Shown one piece after another: positions 22,801-35,649 of a DNA stretch of 64,000 nucleotides. The notes beneath the pieces were generated by a model. That model did no database searches and was not told the DNA's origin. It saw only the letters and a program-made list of their open reading frames with translations. Made by a program: the position numbers and the translations under genes. The DNA comes from Austropuccinia psidii. Taxonomy: Eukaryota; Basidiomycota; Pucciniomycetes; Pucciniales; Sphaerophragmiaceae. The stretch lies in assembly GCA_023105745.1 (NCBI GenBank), contig JALGQZ010000005.1, forward strand, positions 372,001 through 436,000. The letters run 5' to 3'. Each line of letters begins with the position of its first letter. Position 1 is the stretch's first letter.

Positions 22801-24800
22801 GGATGGATTAGGAGCAAACCTACACACATCAAGTCCAAATTATTGATGAAAAACCTACAGAAGGACCAGTTTGTTACATCTCAAGACAAATCAAACCAAC
22901 AGAAACCAGATATGGTGCAAGCCAAATGGAGTGCTTATGTTTGGTATGGGCACTTGAGAAATTACACTATCATCTTGATGGCAGTGGTTTTGAAGTGATA
23001 ACTGACTGTAATGCAGTAAAATCACTTCTTAACATGAAAACTCCCAACAGACATATGTTGAGATGGCAAATAGCCATTCAAGAATATAGAGGAAACATGA
23101 CTATAATCCACAAAGCAGGAAACATTCACAAAACTGATGATGGACTTAGCAGGTGGGCATTAGCCAATACTCCTGATAATCCAGCTTATGTACCTTTGGA
23201 AGCTGAACCACAGATTCCAATTGAATGGATTAACATAACTGATATTGGGACTGAATTCTTTGAAGAGGTCAGGGAATCTTATAAGCAAGAAAAGAATTGC
23301 CATATCTTGACTTCTTTATTAGATAAAGACTGCAAAGATACATCTTTAGTCAATGCACTAGATGAGGTTTGGAGAATTTCCTATTCTGAAGGAAGATTTC
23401 ACTTGTTTGATGGGATTATTTACCACAGAACCAAACATTCTTGTGTAATGACATTATGCAGCAGATTGCTTATCAATACAATTCTTCATGAATGCCATGA
23501 TAGCATCTACTCTGGACACCCGTCAGAGGACAGAACACTTGAAAAAGTAAAGAACTGTGCATGGTGGCCATCTTGGAGAAAAGAGACCATTGAATATTGC
23601 GATACCTGTGACAGATGCCAAAAAGCAAACAGGAGTACAGGCAAGAAATTTAGACTTATGATCCATTTTCAAGAACCAAAATCCCCATGGGACGTTGTTC
23701 ACATGGATTGGGTCACAGCACTTCCTCCATGTGGTGACAAAAGTTATAATGCTTGTTTAGTCATTGTAGACAGATATAGCAAACTTCCCATATTCTTACC
23801 ATGTCATAAAGATGACACTGCCATGGATAAAGCTCTTCTTCTATGGAGTAGAGTTATTTCTCATACAGGATTATTTAAGAATATCATAAGCGACAGAGAT
23901 CCCAAGTTCACATCTGCACTTTGGACCAATCTTCATAGTTTGTTTGGGACTAAGTTATCATTCTCTACAGCATACCACCCTCAAACAGATGGGCTAGCAG
24001 AGAGGATGATTGAAACTTTAGAAGACATGATCAGGAGATTTTGTGCCTATGGGTTAGAATTCAAAGACTCAGATGGCTTTACCCATGACTGGTGCACTCT
24101 GATACCTGCATTAGAATTGGCATACAAGACATCAGTCCATTCTTCCACAGGACAAACTCCTGCTATGTTAGAAAAAGGATGGAATCCAAGACTCCCAGCA
24201 GACACACTGAGGAAATATTTGATTGAAATTCATCCTACAGCTTCCAGCTTCAAAATAATGCTTGATAAAGTAAAACATCATGCAAAACAAAGTATGAATG
24301 ATGCTTTTGATTATGCAAAACAGAAGTGGGACAAGAGTCATAGAGTACCAGACTTCAAAGTAGGGGACTTAGCTCTAGTTTCAACCTTGAATTTTAATAA
24401 TATCAACGGCCCAAAGAGACTTAAAGATTCTTATGTAGGACCTTTTGTTATTGTTGCCTTACATGGAACCAATTCAGTTCAAGTGGAATGGAGTGGTGAG
24501 TTGGAAAATAAACACCCCACTTTTCCAGTCAGCTTGATAAAGCCTTATCAACCAGCTGGAAAAGAATTGTTTCCTTTAAGGAACCCAACTCCTTTAACTG
24601 TGCCACCAGTGGAACAGAATGAAGACAAGAAGATAAAGAAATTCATCAAAGAAAGGAGACTTAGGCGTAAAAATCAGAGATAATATCTTGTCAGATATAG
24701 AAATCCAGTACATGAAGATGAATGGCTGGCAGAATCAGAAATACCTGACTCAGATAAACTCTTGAGAAGATTTAGACATGAAAGAAGGCCACAAGCTTGA
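19088..24800 (+). pseudogene. R2 Gag-Pol frame (MVHTRNG frame through integrase), broken
   Basis: This frame holds the [13 protein letters not shown] segment, where the start ATG is GTG at 19088, and stays open across the whole gag exon into pol. Domains: CCHC-like knuckle at about 20938 with its His changed to Asn; protease (LDTGAFCTC); RT (YIDDSIICS); RNase H; integrase with intact HHCC and D-D-E; chromo-like end. Stops are TAA at 20753-20755 (GAA in R7), TAA at 21950-21952 (CAA in R7) and TAA at 24681-24683 (GAA in R7). A 4-base insertion of CACA type near 22822-22830 shifts the frame. The final stop is TGA at 24798-24800. R7 gives the unbroken comparison at each of these sites. The frame is dead but easily reconstructed for comparison. 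Confidence 0.9.
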
Positions 24801-24944
24801 ATATGTCTATAAATGTGCTTTAAATTACTTGATCTGAGTGATGTAAAGAGGTTGGAAAGTGGGCATTAACCCCCTTTTGGGGCCTTTTACTCTTTATACC
24901 ATTGCTAAAATTGTAGTACAATTTTATTTTTGGGTGGGAGGGAA
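24801..24944 (+). other. R2 3' UTR and polypurine tract
   Basis: A short noncoding stretch ends in GGGTGGGAGGGAA right before the 3' LTR. R7 has the same arrangement at 63358-63497. Confidence 0.7.
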
Positions 24945-26850
24945 TGTGAGCCTTGAGGTATATTTTACATACCCAAATAGGCCACAATTATTTTAAAAAT
25001 AAATTTTGAATTATGCATACCTCATAAGTCATGCATATATCCAAAATTCATCATTTTTAATTTCAGAAAAGATGAAGAACTTTTTATTGAGTAAGTAAAT
25101 CCATGGATTTAAGGCCAGATTTGGAGTCTACACAAAAATTCACCTAGGCTAGCTCCATAGAGTGAATAAGCTCAAGTTAACTCTTTGAGGTGGTAAAATG
25201 GAAAATACTTCAATACCACATAAAAGATCTGTGAAAAGTTTTATTTTTCTGGATTTCACGCCAAAATCATGGGAATGTGAGGAATCCCATGTTACATATA
25301 CACTAAGAATAGTGTTATGCATGTTTTGAGAACTTAATATCATGGTATTCTTACATGGACTTTTGGTACACCCATAGTGGATATCTCACTTGAGCTTAAA
25401 TTTCTATTTTGATGTGAAAAATAAGCAAGGGGGACAAAAGACATCAAAGAGAGCCAGGGCACCCAACTTCTGAGGCCTCAGAGGCATGGACAGCTACAAA
25501 GCTTGGATCCATGGCTGATCTTGGCCTAATTGGTAAACTAAAACCTTTTGGGAACTTGGTTACCATGTTACAACTACTGTAAACCTTAAGAAAATAGCAA
25601 ATAACCTGCTATTTTGACATGCCAAGGAGGTAAAGAGCTACTTAGACCCCTGTAACCATGTCAATTCTTAATGATTTTCCATGGATAAACCCCAAAAGAG
25701 TAATTAAAACCATTTTTTGGACTTTTATCCATTGATTTACCTCATAGCAACCAGATAAACACTGATATTTGCAATTCTACATAGAAATGAGGTAAAACCT
25801 TCAGAAATTCATTAAAAATACAATTCTTGATTAATCCTTCTGAAACCTTCAGGACCAATGGAGAACTGTTTTACCTATGGTACAACAAAAAAGAATTACA
25901 GCTTTACTAGTAAAATTAAAAGTTTTACTTACAGTCCATTTTTGAATATTCTACGTGAAACACTGAATCTTCAAAAATTCACAGTAATTACAAATCGTGA
26001 TGAAATTGGCAATGACATTGAAAACTTTGAGAAATGAATTATTATTTTGGAATAGAAGAATATTTGAAGATGTTACTCCTTTTATTCTTAACCATATTGG
26101 GGTTGGTAGTCACGTAAAAGCATCAATTAAGTAATTATGACAATCTTACGTGACAACAGATGATGCAATCAATAATCCAAAAGGGTTTATTGTTTTCTCA
26201 CTCACTGGTTTTTCAGTTTGCTCCATGGTACGCCTCTGTGAGCTGTTGTTGACTTAAAAGAGGCCTCCTCTTGCCATTTTTCCACATCATCATCTTATCA
26301 TCATTTAAATCGTTATTACCAACAAGTAAGTATTAGTTAAAGCTATTCTTAATTTTTTTAAATCTTTCAGAATCAATAAGAAAGACGTGAAATAATATAA
26401 TCCAACTATATATTGTTTTAATACTTTTATAAATACATTTTTGATCCCTTAAATCCACAATTCTATGTTAAATCTCTCTATCTTATCTTTCAATAAGCTC
26501 TTGGGAATTTTACTGAGTGATTTATTTTTAATTCTTGAAGTTTTTCTCTAAAATTAGTTTTCTTTGAGAGTTACCATTATAATTATTCTTGCAAAAGATA
26601 ATTATATATTAAAATAATTTATTATTTTAATAAAAGAAGTTTTATTATTAAAATCTTCTTGTAATTGATTCTTGTAGACAATTACTGCTCACTGTTAAAT
26701 TCACTAGTAGTGTTTAACACGTGAAATAAATAGTTCTCTAATTAGTTAATTGTGGCTATAATAATATTTTATTATTATATTTCATGAGAACAGACATAGT
26801 ACTGTTGATTATTAATAATATTATCATCAGTTTCATAGTCAAATCTTACA
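24945..26850 (+). repeat. R2 3' LTR
   Basis: TGTGAGCCTTGAGG to AAATCTTACA, 1,906 bp, followed by the TTGGG target duplication. Differences from the 5' LTR, polarised with R7, are mostly A:T to C:G changes. Confidence 0.94.
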
Positions 26851-28009
26851 TTGGGGATAATCATTGTAAGTTTTAATATAAAATAAGTTTATTTATATTC
26901 AATTTCATCATTTGAACAGCTGAAGATAAAGTTTAAAGCAAAATATTTTTAAGTGAATGTTTAATTCATTTTTAAAGAAATCTTACTTTTCTTTAAGAAT
27001 AATTAAAATTATTAATTTCAAGGCTAATTAGCCATTAAGCCTGGTTAAGTAAGATACTTAAAATTTAATTCATACAATAATAACATTAATTTGTAAGCTG
27101 TGTAAAATTTCAAGAAAATCAATTAAGATTTGGATTTTAAATGAATTTTTGAAGTTATTTCTATTTTTCCACCTAAAATAGCAATACACACCAAACCTTA
27201 ACTTTTGATAAGGTTTTGATACTCTTAAATTTGAGGTTTTAAGCTTATTTAAGCTTTCAAAGTTCTTAAAACCTACATTTCAAGCTTTCATATTAGAAAT
27301 TACCCTTTGGTAGCTTCAAATTCCTGTCCAAATTGGGATAAAGCCAGTTTAAACTTTAAGGCTGAATCAAATTCTAATCATAATGTTTAAAAAAGGTTTA
27401 AAATCCTCCAATACAGGTGGTAAACCTTAATTTAACCCTTGCAGATCTAAAAAGCTGGGTACCCCAGCTCTGTTTGGTCTTTTTCCTTTGTCCCACCTTT
27501 CTGAATGCATTTCCCCTTTCATTTATTTAAAGCCATACTATGGCTTTAAACCCTTTTGAATTTAGCTCATTCAGGATTTATATTCTGAATGGCAAATCCT
27601 TAGCCAATGTAGTAAATATACACAATACCTCAATTTTAACTAAGATTTTGGTAGGTTTGCATAAACCTCATACAAATTCAAATGTAAGCTTATTTAAGCT
27701 TAAATTTGACAAATTAATTTTTTTTAAAAAAGTTGAAATTGTACTGTGAGATTCTTAAGTCTTCTAATAACATAAGAAGTAACCATATTTGGCTATAACA
27801 CCCTATAGGTTGACCCTAGGTTATTTTTTAGTGCAGAATGCAAAAATGACATAATAATTATAAATTTGCTTATCCGAGCAGAAGACTTAATTATTTTTTG
27901 TTATTTTTCATTTTGAATACAATTGATAATTCTTTTAAAGACTAAATTAATTGCATCAAAAGTCATTTGTGACCTTATGGGTATGTCATACATATTTCAC
28001 AGGCTGACA

Positions 28010-30195
28010 AGGGATCTCTACCTCCTGTTAGGGGTGATCTAATATTTATCAAATCAAAATTCAGATACACTCAGGGCATAAATTTTAGAGAATGTAGAGA
28101 AAGATTTAATCCAGCAAAGCTCTTCTTCAACAGGAGCACCTGTCCTCTTTGTCAAAAAGCAAGATGGTGGCTTCCATTTGTGAGTTGATTAATGCAAAAT
28201 TAATGCTGTCACTAAGAAGAACAAATATCCTTTTCCTCCTATGAAAAAGCTGCTCACTGTTTTCAATAGTTCTTTTATTTTCTCCAAGATTGATTCATTT
28301 GGTGAATATAACCTGCTTAGAATCAAGGAAGTTGATCAGCATTTGAAAGAATTCAGAACTAAATATAGAATTTATGAGTAGTTGGTAATTCCATTTGGGG
28401 TCACTAATGCTTCTTCCTCTTCTCAAAATCTCTGATCTTGTAGATTTCTATGTAGGTGTTTAGTAAGATGATATTATGGGTTTTTCAAAGTTTGAGGAAG
28501 AGAATGCCACTAATATTTCCACTGTTCTTGCCAGACTCAGAGCCAATAATCTTTTTGGTAAGGTGTTCAAGTTCTTTTTCCATGTCTCAAGTGTGGAATT
28601 CTTTTTGAAAAGGTGTTCAAGTTCCTTTTCCATGTCTCAAGTGTGGAATATTTAGGTTATTCTGTTTTTTCTGAAGGCCTCAAGATGGACCAAGCAAAAG
28701 TCCAGCAAAGTCTCAATTGGCCTCCTCCAAGAAAACTCAAGGTTCTTCAATAATTCCTTGGTTTTTCAAACTTCTACCCCTATTTCATCAAGAATTATTC
28801 AAAGAATATTAGTGCACTCACAAAAGTCCTCAAGAAAGGTTCAATTTTCACCCTCAATGAGGAAGCTTGTAGAAAGTTTCATCAACTCAAAGAGCTTTCA
28901 CCACTGCTCCAATCCTTCCCTACCCAACATTGTAGAGACTGATGCATTAGATTATGCCTTGGGTACTTAACTGAGTCAGGTTTCTGACTCAGGAAAAAAC
29001 TCCATTGCATTTAATAGCCACAAGATTCTTCCAGAAGAGCTCAATTGGGAGATTAATGATAAGGAACTCCTTTGCATAGTCTGGGCTCTAAAGTGCTGGA
29101 GAGCTTTTCTTCTCCTTTCAAAGTTCTCATCAATCACTTGTCCTTTGAATAATTTATGTCATCAAAGATTCTCACTTGCTGTCAAACCCACTGGGCTGAA
29201 TTCTTTTTGAAGTTTCATTTCTCAATCAATTACCTCCCTGGCTTCCTGGAAAAATTCCCAAATGCTTTCTAATTTTTGGACAATGTTTACCCAGAGAGGG
29301 GGGATTTCATCACCAATGATCCAATGAATTATTAGCAAATAATCAAGGAAGATAAAATTCAAGCCTCCAAATTGCTTGAAGTGAAGGTGGAATCATTTTA
29401 AAATGTGATTGAATTAATTCAGAAGGCATTATGGCAAGATTCCCAATACATCAGTTTCCTTCAGGATTTTGGTGAAGATAAATCTGTGCAAGATTATTCT
29501 CTTGATTCCTCTTCACAACTTCTTCTCTTCAAAGATCAGGTGGTGGTCCCAAATGACCCCAAAATTCAACTTAGTATACTTCAAAATTGTAATGACTCTC
29601 CTCTAGCTGGCCATACTTTCCAAGAGAAGACTCTTAGACTTGTCAAGCAGGATTCTCACTGGTCTGGAATGACTCAATTTATCAAGGATCATGTTTCATC
29701 CTGTCAAACGTTTGCAAGAAACAAGAAAATTAATCACAAGAAGTTTGGAATACTCAAGCCTCTTCCAATTCCAAATGGTCCTTGGGTCTGTCTCTCAATG
29801 GACTTCATCACTCAATTGCCACTGTCCAGTTCTTTTGACTCAAATCTTCTCATAGTTAACAGATTCTCAAAAAAGTCAATATTCATTTCAAAAATTTCTT
29901 CAATAACTTTATTGGATCTGGCCTATTTATTCATAAAGAATATTTTCTCAAACCATGCCCTTCCTTAAAGAATTTTCAGTGATGGAGGTTATCCTTTTAT
30001 GTCTTCTTTTTGGACCAACCTTTTTCAGAAGCTCAAGATTTCAAAAGATATTTCAACTGGTTATAATCCAGAAACTGATGGACAGACAGAGAGGGTAAAT
30101 CAGATACTAGAAAAGTAACTTTCAATGTATGTCAGTTATCATCAAGATTATTGGCACACCAGGATCCCTCTGGCTGATTGTTCTTACAATAACTC
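28010..30195 (+). pseudogene. K2 RT, RNase H and integrase remains
   Basis: The sequence picks up directly from 15592 with LLPP-like sequence and the RT fingers (SSSSTGAPVLFVKKQDGGF). It continues through FSKIDSFGEYNLLRI and VIPFGVTNAS, RNase H (NPSLPNIVETDALDYALG near 28960), and an integrase reading from 29405 with HHCC (NDSPLAGHT; the first Cys of the CQTF pair kept), MDFITQLPLS and ETDGQTERVNQILE. There are many stops, frame changes and a 50-bp duplication. Near 30160 the conserved YHQDDW appears as YHQDYW. It ends at 30195 where a Gy-1 LTR begins. It aligns throughout with K3 (38530-41458). Confidence 0.85.
28560..28659 (+). repeat. 50-bp tandem duplication in K2 RT
   Basis: AAGGTGTTCAAGTTC begins at 28560 and again at 28610, each time followed by CCATGTCTCAAGTGTGGAAT. 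K3 has this RT stretch (KCVFHASSVEYLGY) once. Fifty bases are not a multiple of three, so the duplication shifts the frame. Confidence 0.85.
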
Positions 30196-30665
30196 TGTGA
30201 TCCTTAGAAATATTTTTATATACCCAAAAGACCACAAATAACAAATCATGTCATAATTATAACAAAAATAAGTCTATTTATATTATAAAAAAATGAAAAT
30301 ATAAATAGAAAATCTATATAGAAAATTAAAATTTCAATCATAATTTGAAATTTTGAAAACAAACTTTTACTTGAAAAAATTAAGTAAAAATAAATTTTCA
30401 ACAAAAATATTAAAATTTAAATATTTTTGCAAAAAGTTTAAATAAACATTATTATAGATTTTCAACCAATAAATACATATATATGAAAATTATTTCACCA
30501 TTGAATCCCTCATAAAAAATTAGGTGGGGCCACCTCTGGGTGAAATTTCTGTAACTCAACTCTAAATAAGCCTAAATTAAGTTTTTAGTCTTTTCTGTAT
30601 AAAGATTGAAACTCCTCAAAACTTTTATTTAATTCACAAAAATTGTTGTTTCAAGAATCAATTTG

Positions 30666-32598
30666 TGTGCCTTTGAGATATGTCCACATATTCAAAAAGG
30701 TCACAAAATAATTTTTAAATAATTATTCTAATAATGGGAATTAAAAATATTATCTTGAAATAAGTAAAAGGGCCATAAAGAGGCATAAATTCTTGATTAA
30801 CTCAGAATGGACTAAATGAAATTTTGAACTAAATTGCACCATTTGATTCCCCATGGTAAAATACACATATAACCTTTTATGGCATATCTGTAAAGATGAT
30901 ACTTACTGTGTAATAAGAAAAACTGCCATAAAAAGGAATAAATTCTTGTTTATCTCAGAAACCCATGAAATAAAATGTAGCATAAAGTTCACCATTGGAT
31001 TCCCCATTAATGACTACAAATATAAGATTTTTATGTAATATCTGCAACGTCAATACTTAAGGTATAACCTGAACATATGCACTTTTATGATCAACACATA
31101 TATTCATGGTTTTTGGCTCATATCTCTTGAGATATACATGATAGAGAGGTGAATCAAAAAAGGAAGTTACCACCTAATTACTGTAGGAATACATATATAA
31201 GCTTTATTTTACATTTCATAGCCAAGTTTATAGCTTGTAGGGGTTTATTTAACAAAATTGTTATAGCTGTTGACCACTTTGTTGTGAAAGTGGTCCAAGC
31301 TAGAAAAAAAGTAAAAGTTCAGATTATAATAGCTCATACCTGAATAATTGTGCAATTGTCATCATTATATTCAAGGTATAACCCTTTGAAATATTGGTTT
31401 GAAGTTTAAAATAGTAAATTCAACAGATAAAATGAGTTACAAGAAAAATAATCAAAAGGAGAGTTTTGATGATTTAATGTAGAACTATTAGAAGTTTAAT
31501 GATGACATTCCAAGCTATCAGAGTTAACTATCTGAATGGCTGTAGTGTGTATAACTTAAAAGCTATTAAATGTCAAATTTTAAACTTAAAATTGATCATT
31601 TATGATTGCTCACTGTAATCTTAATTCAAGCCTAACAGTCATAGAAGTGAGAAAAGGGGTTAATACTAGTTTATTATGATTTAAACTAATAAAATACATG
31701 AAGCTTAGTCTTATTTCAAGCCTATGATGTAATCAAACTTAAAGTTAGAGTGGTAACTCTAAAAATGGTGTGATAATGAGATAAGATGGTTTAATTATGA
31801 TGTAATCATCTCTAAATATTAGAATAATGATTAATTAAAGTGGATAAAATCAGTGCACATATACCAGAAGCCTCCTGGACTCTAGGAGGGAGAAATTTAC
31901 TATATATAGAGCTATTTTCATCTCTATTTCCCCCTCAGATGCATCCAAAACATTGAATTAATGAATCAAAAGTTAAAGCTTTATTCTTTATATACAATTC
32001 TATTCTAATCTTAAATACCCAAGTTAATATTTATTAAGATCATACATATTCACATGATCAAACCATTATTTAATTGTTTTTGTTAAGATTCTCTCTTAAA
32101 ATTTTTAATTCCACATAAAATAAAGAACAATTGTAATATATTTATTTTTTTCTTGTAAAAAAAATTTAATGAAGTTTTATTTACATTATTTTGGCATAAA
32201 TATTTTCAAAATTATTATATTAAGTGCTAAAAGTAGTTTATTTTCTCTATTTATAATAATTTCTCTCTAGAATTATTTTTTTAATAATTCTTATATTAAT
32301 TTATAACTTTAACATTGATAATACTAATGTTATAAATTGTTTTTCATTATTAAATAACAATTTTTGCACCTTTATTATTTTTTTGTAACAATAACAAAGT
32401 ACCATAAATATATTCATTATTAACTATTAATATATTTATACTTATTTAATAATAGAAATATCTTATGCCATGATGATAATGATTCTTTATTATTAGAATT
32501 AATTTCTATCTTATTTTTTAAATTCATAAGGACATTCATAGTACAATAAGTAAATATTGGGAATATTTCCTTATTGTTTCATAGTCATGCCTTGCACA
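30666..32598 (+). repeat. Solo Gy-4 LTR
   Basis: TGTGCCTTTGAGATATG to ATGCCTTGCACA, 1,933 bp. It matches the reverse complement of the R6 LTR (47674-49655). The flanks ATTTG and ATTTT look like a 5-bp target duplication with one change, and the Gy-1 LTR continues on each side. A TATATATAG motif is at 31901-31909; R6 has TATAAATAG in the same place. No internal coding region is present. Confidence 0.87.
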
Positions 32599-33289
32599 AT
32601 TTTTGTGTTAAAATTGAGGTGTGGGGTGAAGTTTAGAAGCTATGAGGGATTGAATTATTTTCAATTGGGGTGTCAAAATGTGTGTGTTCATTACATAAGT
32701 GAACATTGATTTCCATATGAGGTATAAATTATTGCAGCTCTGTACTTTAAAAAACTCAATTGAATTACATGTAAATTAAAATTATAATAAATGATGAGGA
32801 ATTGAAAGAAAAATAAATTGGAAGGATGGATTCTCAGGGGAAAAAGGAATCTTGGATCCAAGGGTGCAAGACTCCCCTTAATGCATTTTTTAAGGCATGG
32901 AATGTCAAAATTAATGCAACATTCCATCACTTTTGGCCTGGAATCAAGTCACAGGGTCTGTGACTCAATTGATGATGAGGTTTTGATATTAACCAGGGAT
33001 GTCTTTACTGTTTCCAAGAGGGTAAGACTACCCTTAAGCTAAGACAATGTCATTAAAACCAGCTCTAAATGGTTTTGATGGCTATTAAACACATTCTGGG
33101 GCCCTTTGAAGGCTGGAAACCAGGATTTACTATAGAAATATTCAATTTAAGGGCATAAAATGGCTAAACCAGCCCTTTTTTTAGTCCAAACTAGGGTTCA
33201 ATGATGCCATAATTGGATTTTATATTTTGAGAGTGTTTTTCACCACTGCCAAGAGTAAATTTGACCTTTGGAGTAAGGAAATTGGGGGC

Positions 33290-33297
33290 TATAAAAG
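33290..33297 (+). promoter_or_regulatory. TATAAAAG of the old Gy-1 LTR
   Basis: The box and the following CTTCTTTGCCCCACTCTTC block are unchanged or nearly so from the R1 LTR, although the surrounding LTR has diverged markedly. Confidence 0.5.
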
Positions 33298-33338
33298 AAT
33301 GTCTTCTTTGCCCCACTCTTCTCTTCATGTTAGAATCT

Positions 33339-34747
33339 TGTCACAGGGGCTCTTGGGGAAATCAAGGGTGGTCTGGAACTCAGTAATCAGGAAGCTCACT
33401 TGGAAGACACCAAAGATTGAAGAAGATAAATGAAAGGACAATGAATTTCTTTGAGAAAATATGCAAATACAAGATGAGATGCAATAAGAGAAAAGGAAGC
33501 CAAATGGCCAAAGAAAAAACCAAGTAAGTCCTTAATCACTGTTTCCCCCTTCCAGTAAGAATAATGGGATTAGTAAGGATATGACCATAAAATATACACT
33601 GACAGGAAAAGAAAGAAAAGATGCAAATGACTGGCTTAAGAATATCAGTATTAGCTATCAAGATGAAAAAAACTAAAGATAGAAAGAAATCAAAATATAT
33701 TGATTAACTGGGGGAAAGCCCCCCAGGTTTGAAAGAGAGGCTGGTATATATGATTGGTTAAGAGCTTGACTCCTTCAGGCTTACAGCTGGTATGTATTGA
33801 TTTCTTGATGAAATTTATACCTTGTCAAATTGGGAAATGAACTGAGTTGAATGATCTTTTCAGGGTGTATGGTTGAAATACAGATCTTTATAAAACAAGA
33901 CTGTATGGAAATGAATGTGGTTGCCAATGCGGATTGATGGGCATTGACACTTGGATATTGTTGTGGAATTACCTCTTGAATATACCTTGAGAATTAGCTG
34001 CTAGTATTCCCTTGGAGGAATACTGCATAATTAAAAACAACCAATGACTTCCTGATGGCATGATTGGTACTTTAGAATAACACATGCACTGGAGCCTTGA
34101 TAAATCCTCTGGATGATTTTATGCCTTGACATGATGAGATGTTGCAATACCCTTCTGATATTGGCAAAATTGGATTGCTGGTGAAAAAAGGTGCATGATG
34201 GTGTATAACACCATTTATGGCACTCTTGGTTCTTCAAGATGAAAAGTTGCCAAAGGTCTTTTGAATAAATTCCAGGAAGAAAGAGAGAAAAAGGAGTTTG
34301 GGTAGATTCAGGCCTTTCAGAGGTCTTTTAGGGACAGTATTTGTGAAAAGTGCACAAAAAATGCACAAAACTTACTTATTTTGAAATTGAGACACAAATG
34401 GCATGATATGGCCATTTTGGCATATTTCTCATAGTGAAAGGAGATATGGCGTAAAATGCGCAAATTGGTGAAAACTTGATTTAAAGCTTAAAAATCATAA
34501 TACAGGCTTTTGGGCTGTATTTTCTCCATTTAGTGGGAAATTCCCAAAGGAAGAGAAAGGCCATGAATGACATGATGTTGGTGAAGGGGACAGGTTGGCC
34601 CCAGATGATTAAATGACCATAAAGAGCCATAAAATTAAAAGTGGTCAATTTAGACAAGATTAATGGATATGGCTGAATTTGAATAAAAGGGATATGGCAT
34701 TAATAGGCCATAGAATTGTTCAAGGGGTATTATCCATGGTTGTGTAA
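33339..34747 (-). repeat. Solo reversed K-family LTR
   Basis: The repeat starts TGTCACAGGGGCTCTTGG (the reverse of the family's CCCCTGTGACA end). It matches the reverse complement of the K2 5' LTR. The flanks AATCT (33334-33338) and AATAT (34748-34752) are a probable 5-bp target duplication. The Gy-1 LTR resumes with TTTCCTTTTATAATTAG. Confidence 0.82.
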
Positions 34748-34924
34748 AATATTTTCCTTTTATAATTAGCTTAAGCACTGTTAAATAAATCAATAAAAGA
34801 TTCTTAACACCCTTTTCATATCTTTTTAAGCCTTTTAGCCACATGAAAAGCCATCATAATCATTTTCTGTAACTCTTATAATAATTTTTACCCTTGAAAC
34901 ACCCCATAAGTGAGTTAAAGCATC

Positions 34925-35649
34925 CGTCACAGGGGCTCTTCTAAATGAAGAGGGCCTGGCACTCAGTGAACAGACTTACTTATGGAGGACTCAGAATAAA
35001 TACTCAATTGATAAGAGTAATGAAATAAGAGAATAAATTCCTAGTCATAAAATAATTAGCATTAAAAGATATGAGAGAAAAAACAAAAGCAATAATAAAG
35101 AGCCAACCACAAATAATCCTGTATCACTGTTTCAACCTGTTCAGAAAAGAGAAAAAGATTAATAAAGGATATGGCCACCAGGACTCTACTGAACAGGTGA
35201 GGGAAGGCAAAGACTAACTTAATAATTAATAAAATAATATTTCTTAATGAGAAATGGTATAATATTAAATAATAAATCCAATATTTCAAACAACTGGGGG
35301 AAAAACCCCCAGGTGGGTGAAAGGGGGCTGGTATATGTGAAAAAGTGCCAGCCTGGAGTTTGAGTGTTGAGAAACCATGATTGTATGATTGAGAAACCTG
35401 TATTTGAGATGTGAAACTGTATTGGTGTATCCAATACAGATATTTGACTCAATACAGGTATTTGCACCTTTATTGAAGGCAGGCCTGTATTTGGTGAATC
35501 CTGTATTTGGGTTTTGCCTGTATTGAGCTTAAGTGAGGTTTGTAACTGTATTTGGTGAATCTTCCATGAAACCCCTTGCTGATTAGGTGTTGGAAGATTT
35601 TCCATTAGTGATGAGTGGTAATTCCCTGCCTGTCTCCATGGCTGTGACA
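34925..35649 (-). repeat. K3 3' LTR (725 bp)
   Basis: On the plus strand it begins CGTCACAGGGGCTCTTC and ends CATGGCTGTGACA, so on the minus strand the LTR runs TGTCACAGCC to CCCCTGTGACG. It matches the K1 LTR. Between 35395 and 35560 it holds about seven CTGTATT and two or three AATACAG motifs in a loosely regular array. Confidence 0.87.

Larger units (their letters stand above)
16583..26850 (+). mobile_element. R2: complete Gy-2 Ty3/gypsy element (10,268 bp)
   Basis: Two LTRs of 1,907 and 1,906 bp flank an internal region with leader, gag, pol and polypurine tract. A perfect 5-bp target duplication, TTGGG, lies at 16578-16582 and 26851-26855. The uninterrupted paralogous site is visible in the Gy-3 LTR at about 42583-42600 (ATCCTCATT continuing directly to AATTATTTTAAG). 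The LTRs differ at about 17 of the first 370 bp, so the insertion is not recent. Confidence 0.95.
15593..28009 (-). repeat. Solo reversed Gy-3 LTR, itself split by R2
   Basis: The two halves, 15593-16582 and 26851-28009, together make about 2.14 kb. They match the reversed Gy-3 LTR at 41578-43744 (2,167 bp) from TGTGAGGTTTGTC to CACAGGCTGACA. There is no internal coding sequence between its ends apart from R2, so this is a solo LTR left by recombination. It sits in K2 RT after CDHHIEL. The flanking target duplication is decayed (GGGG against AGGG). Confidence 0.85.
11223..30195 (+). mobile_element. K2: decayed chromovirus split by nested insertions
   Basis: In order: 5' LTR, leader, gag, protease and RT start, a 12.4 kb interruption (15593-28009), then the remainder of RT, RNase H and integrase up to 30195, where an old Gy-1 LTR cuts the integrase. 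The 3' end must lie right of the window. Almost every domain carries several stops and indels, making K2 one of the oldest elements here. Confidence 0.85.
30196..34924 (+). repeat. Old Gy-1 LTR in three pieces
   Basis: The pieces are 30196-30665, 32599-33338 and 34748-34924. Joined in order they follow the R1 LTR from TGTGATCCTTAGA to TTAAAGCATC. The remaining roughly 400 bp should lie beyond K3, to the right of the window. It is more diverged from R1 than R5 is. Whether it is a solo LTR or a 5' LTR cannot be told from here. Confidence 0.85.
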
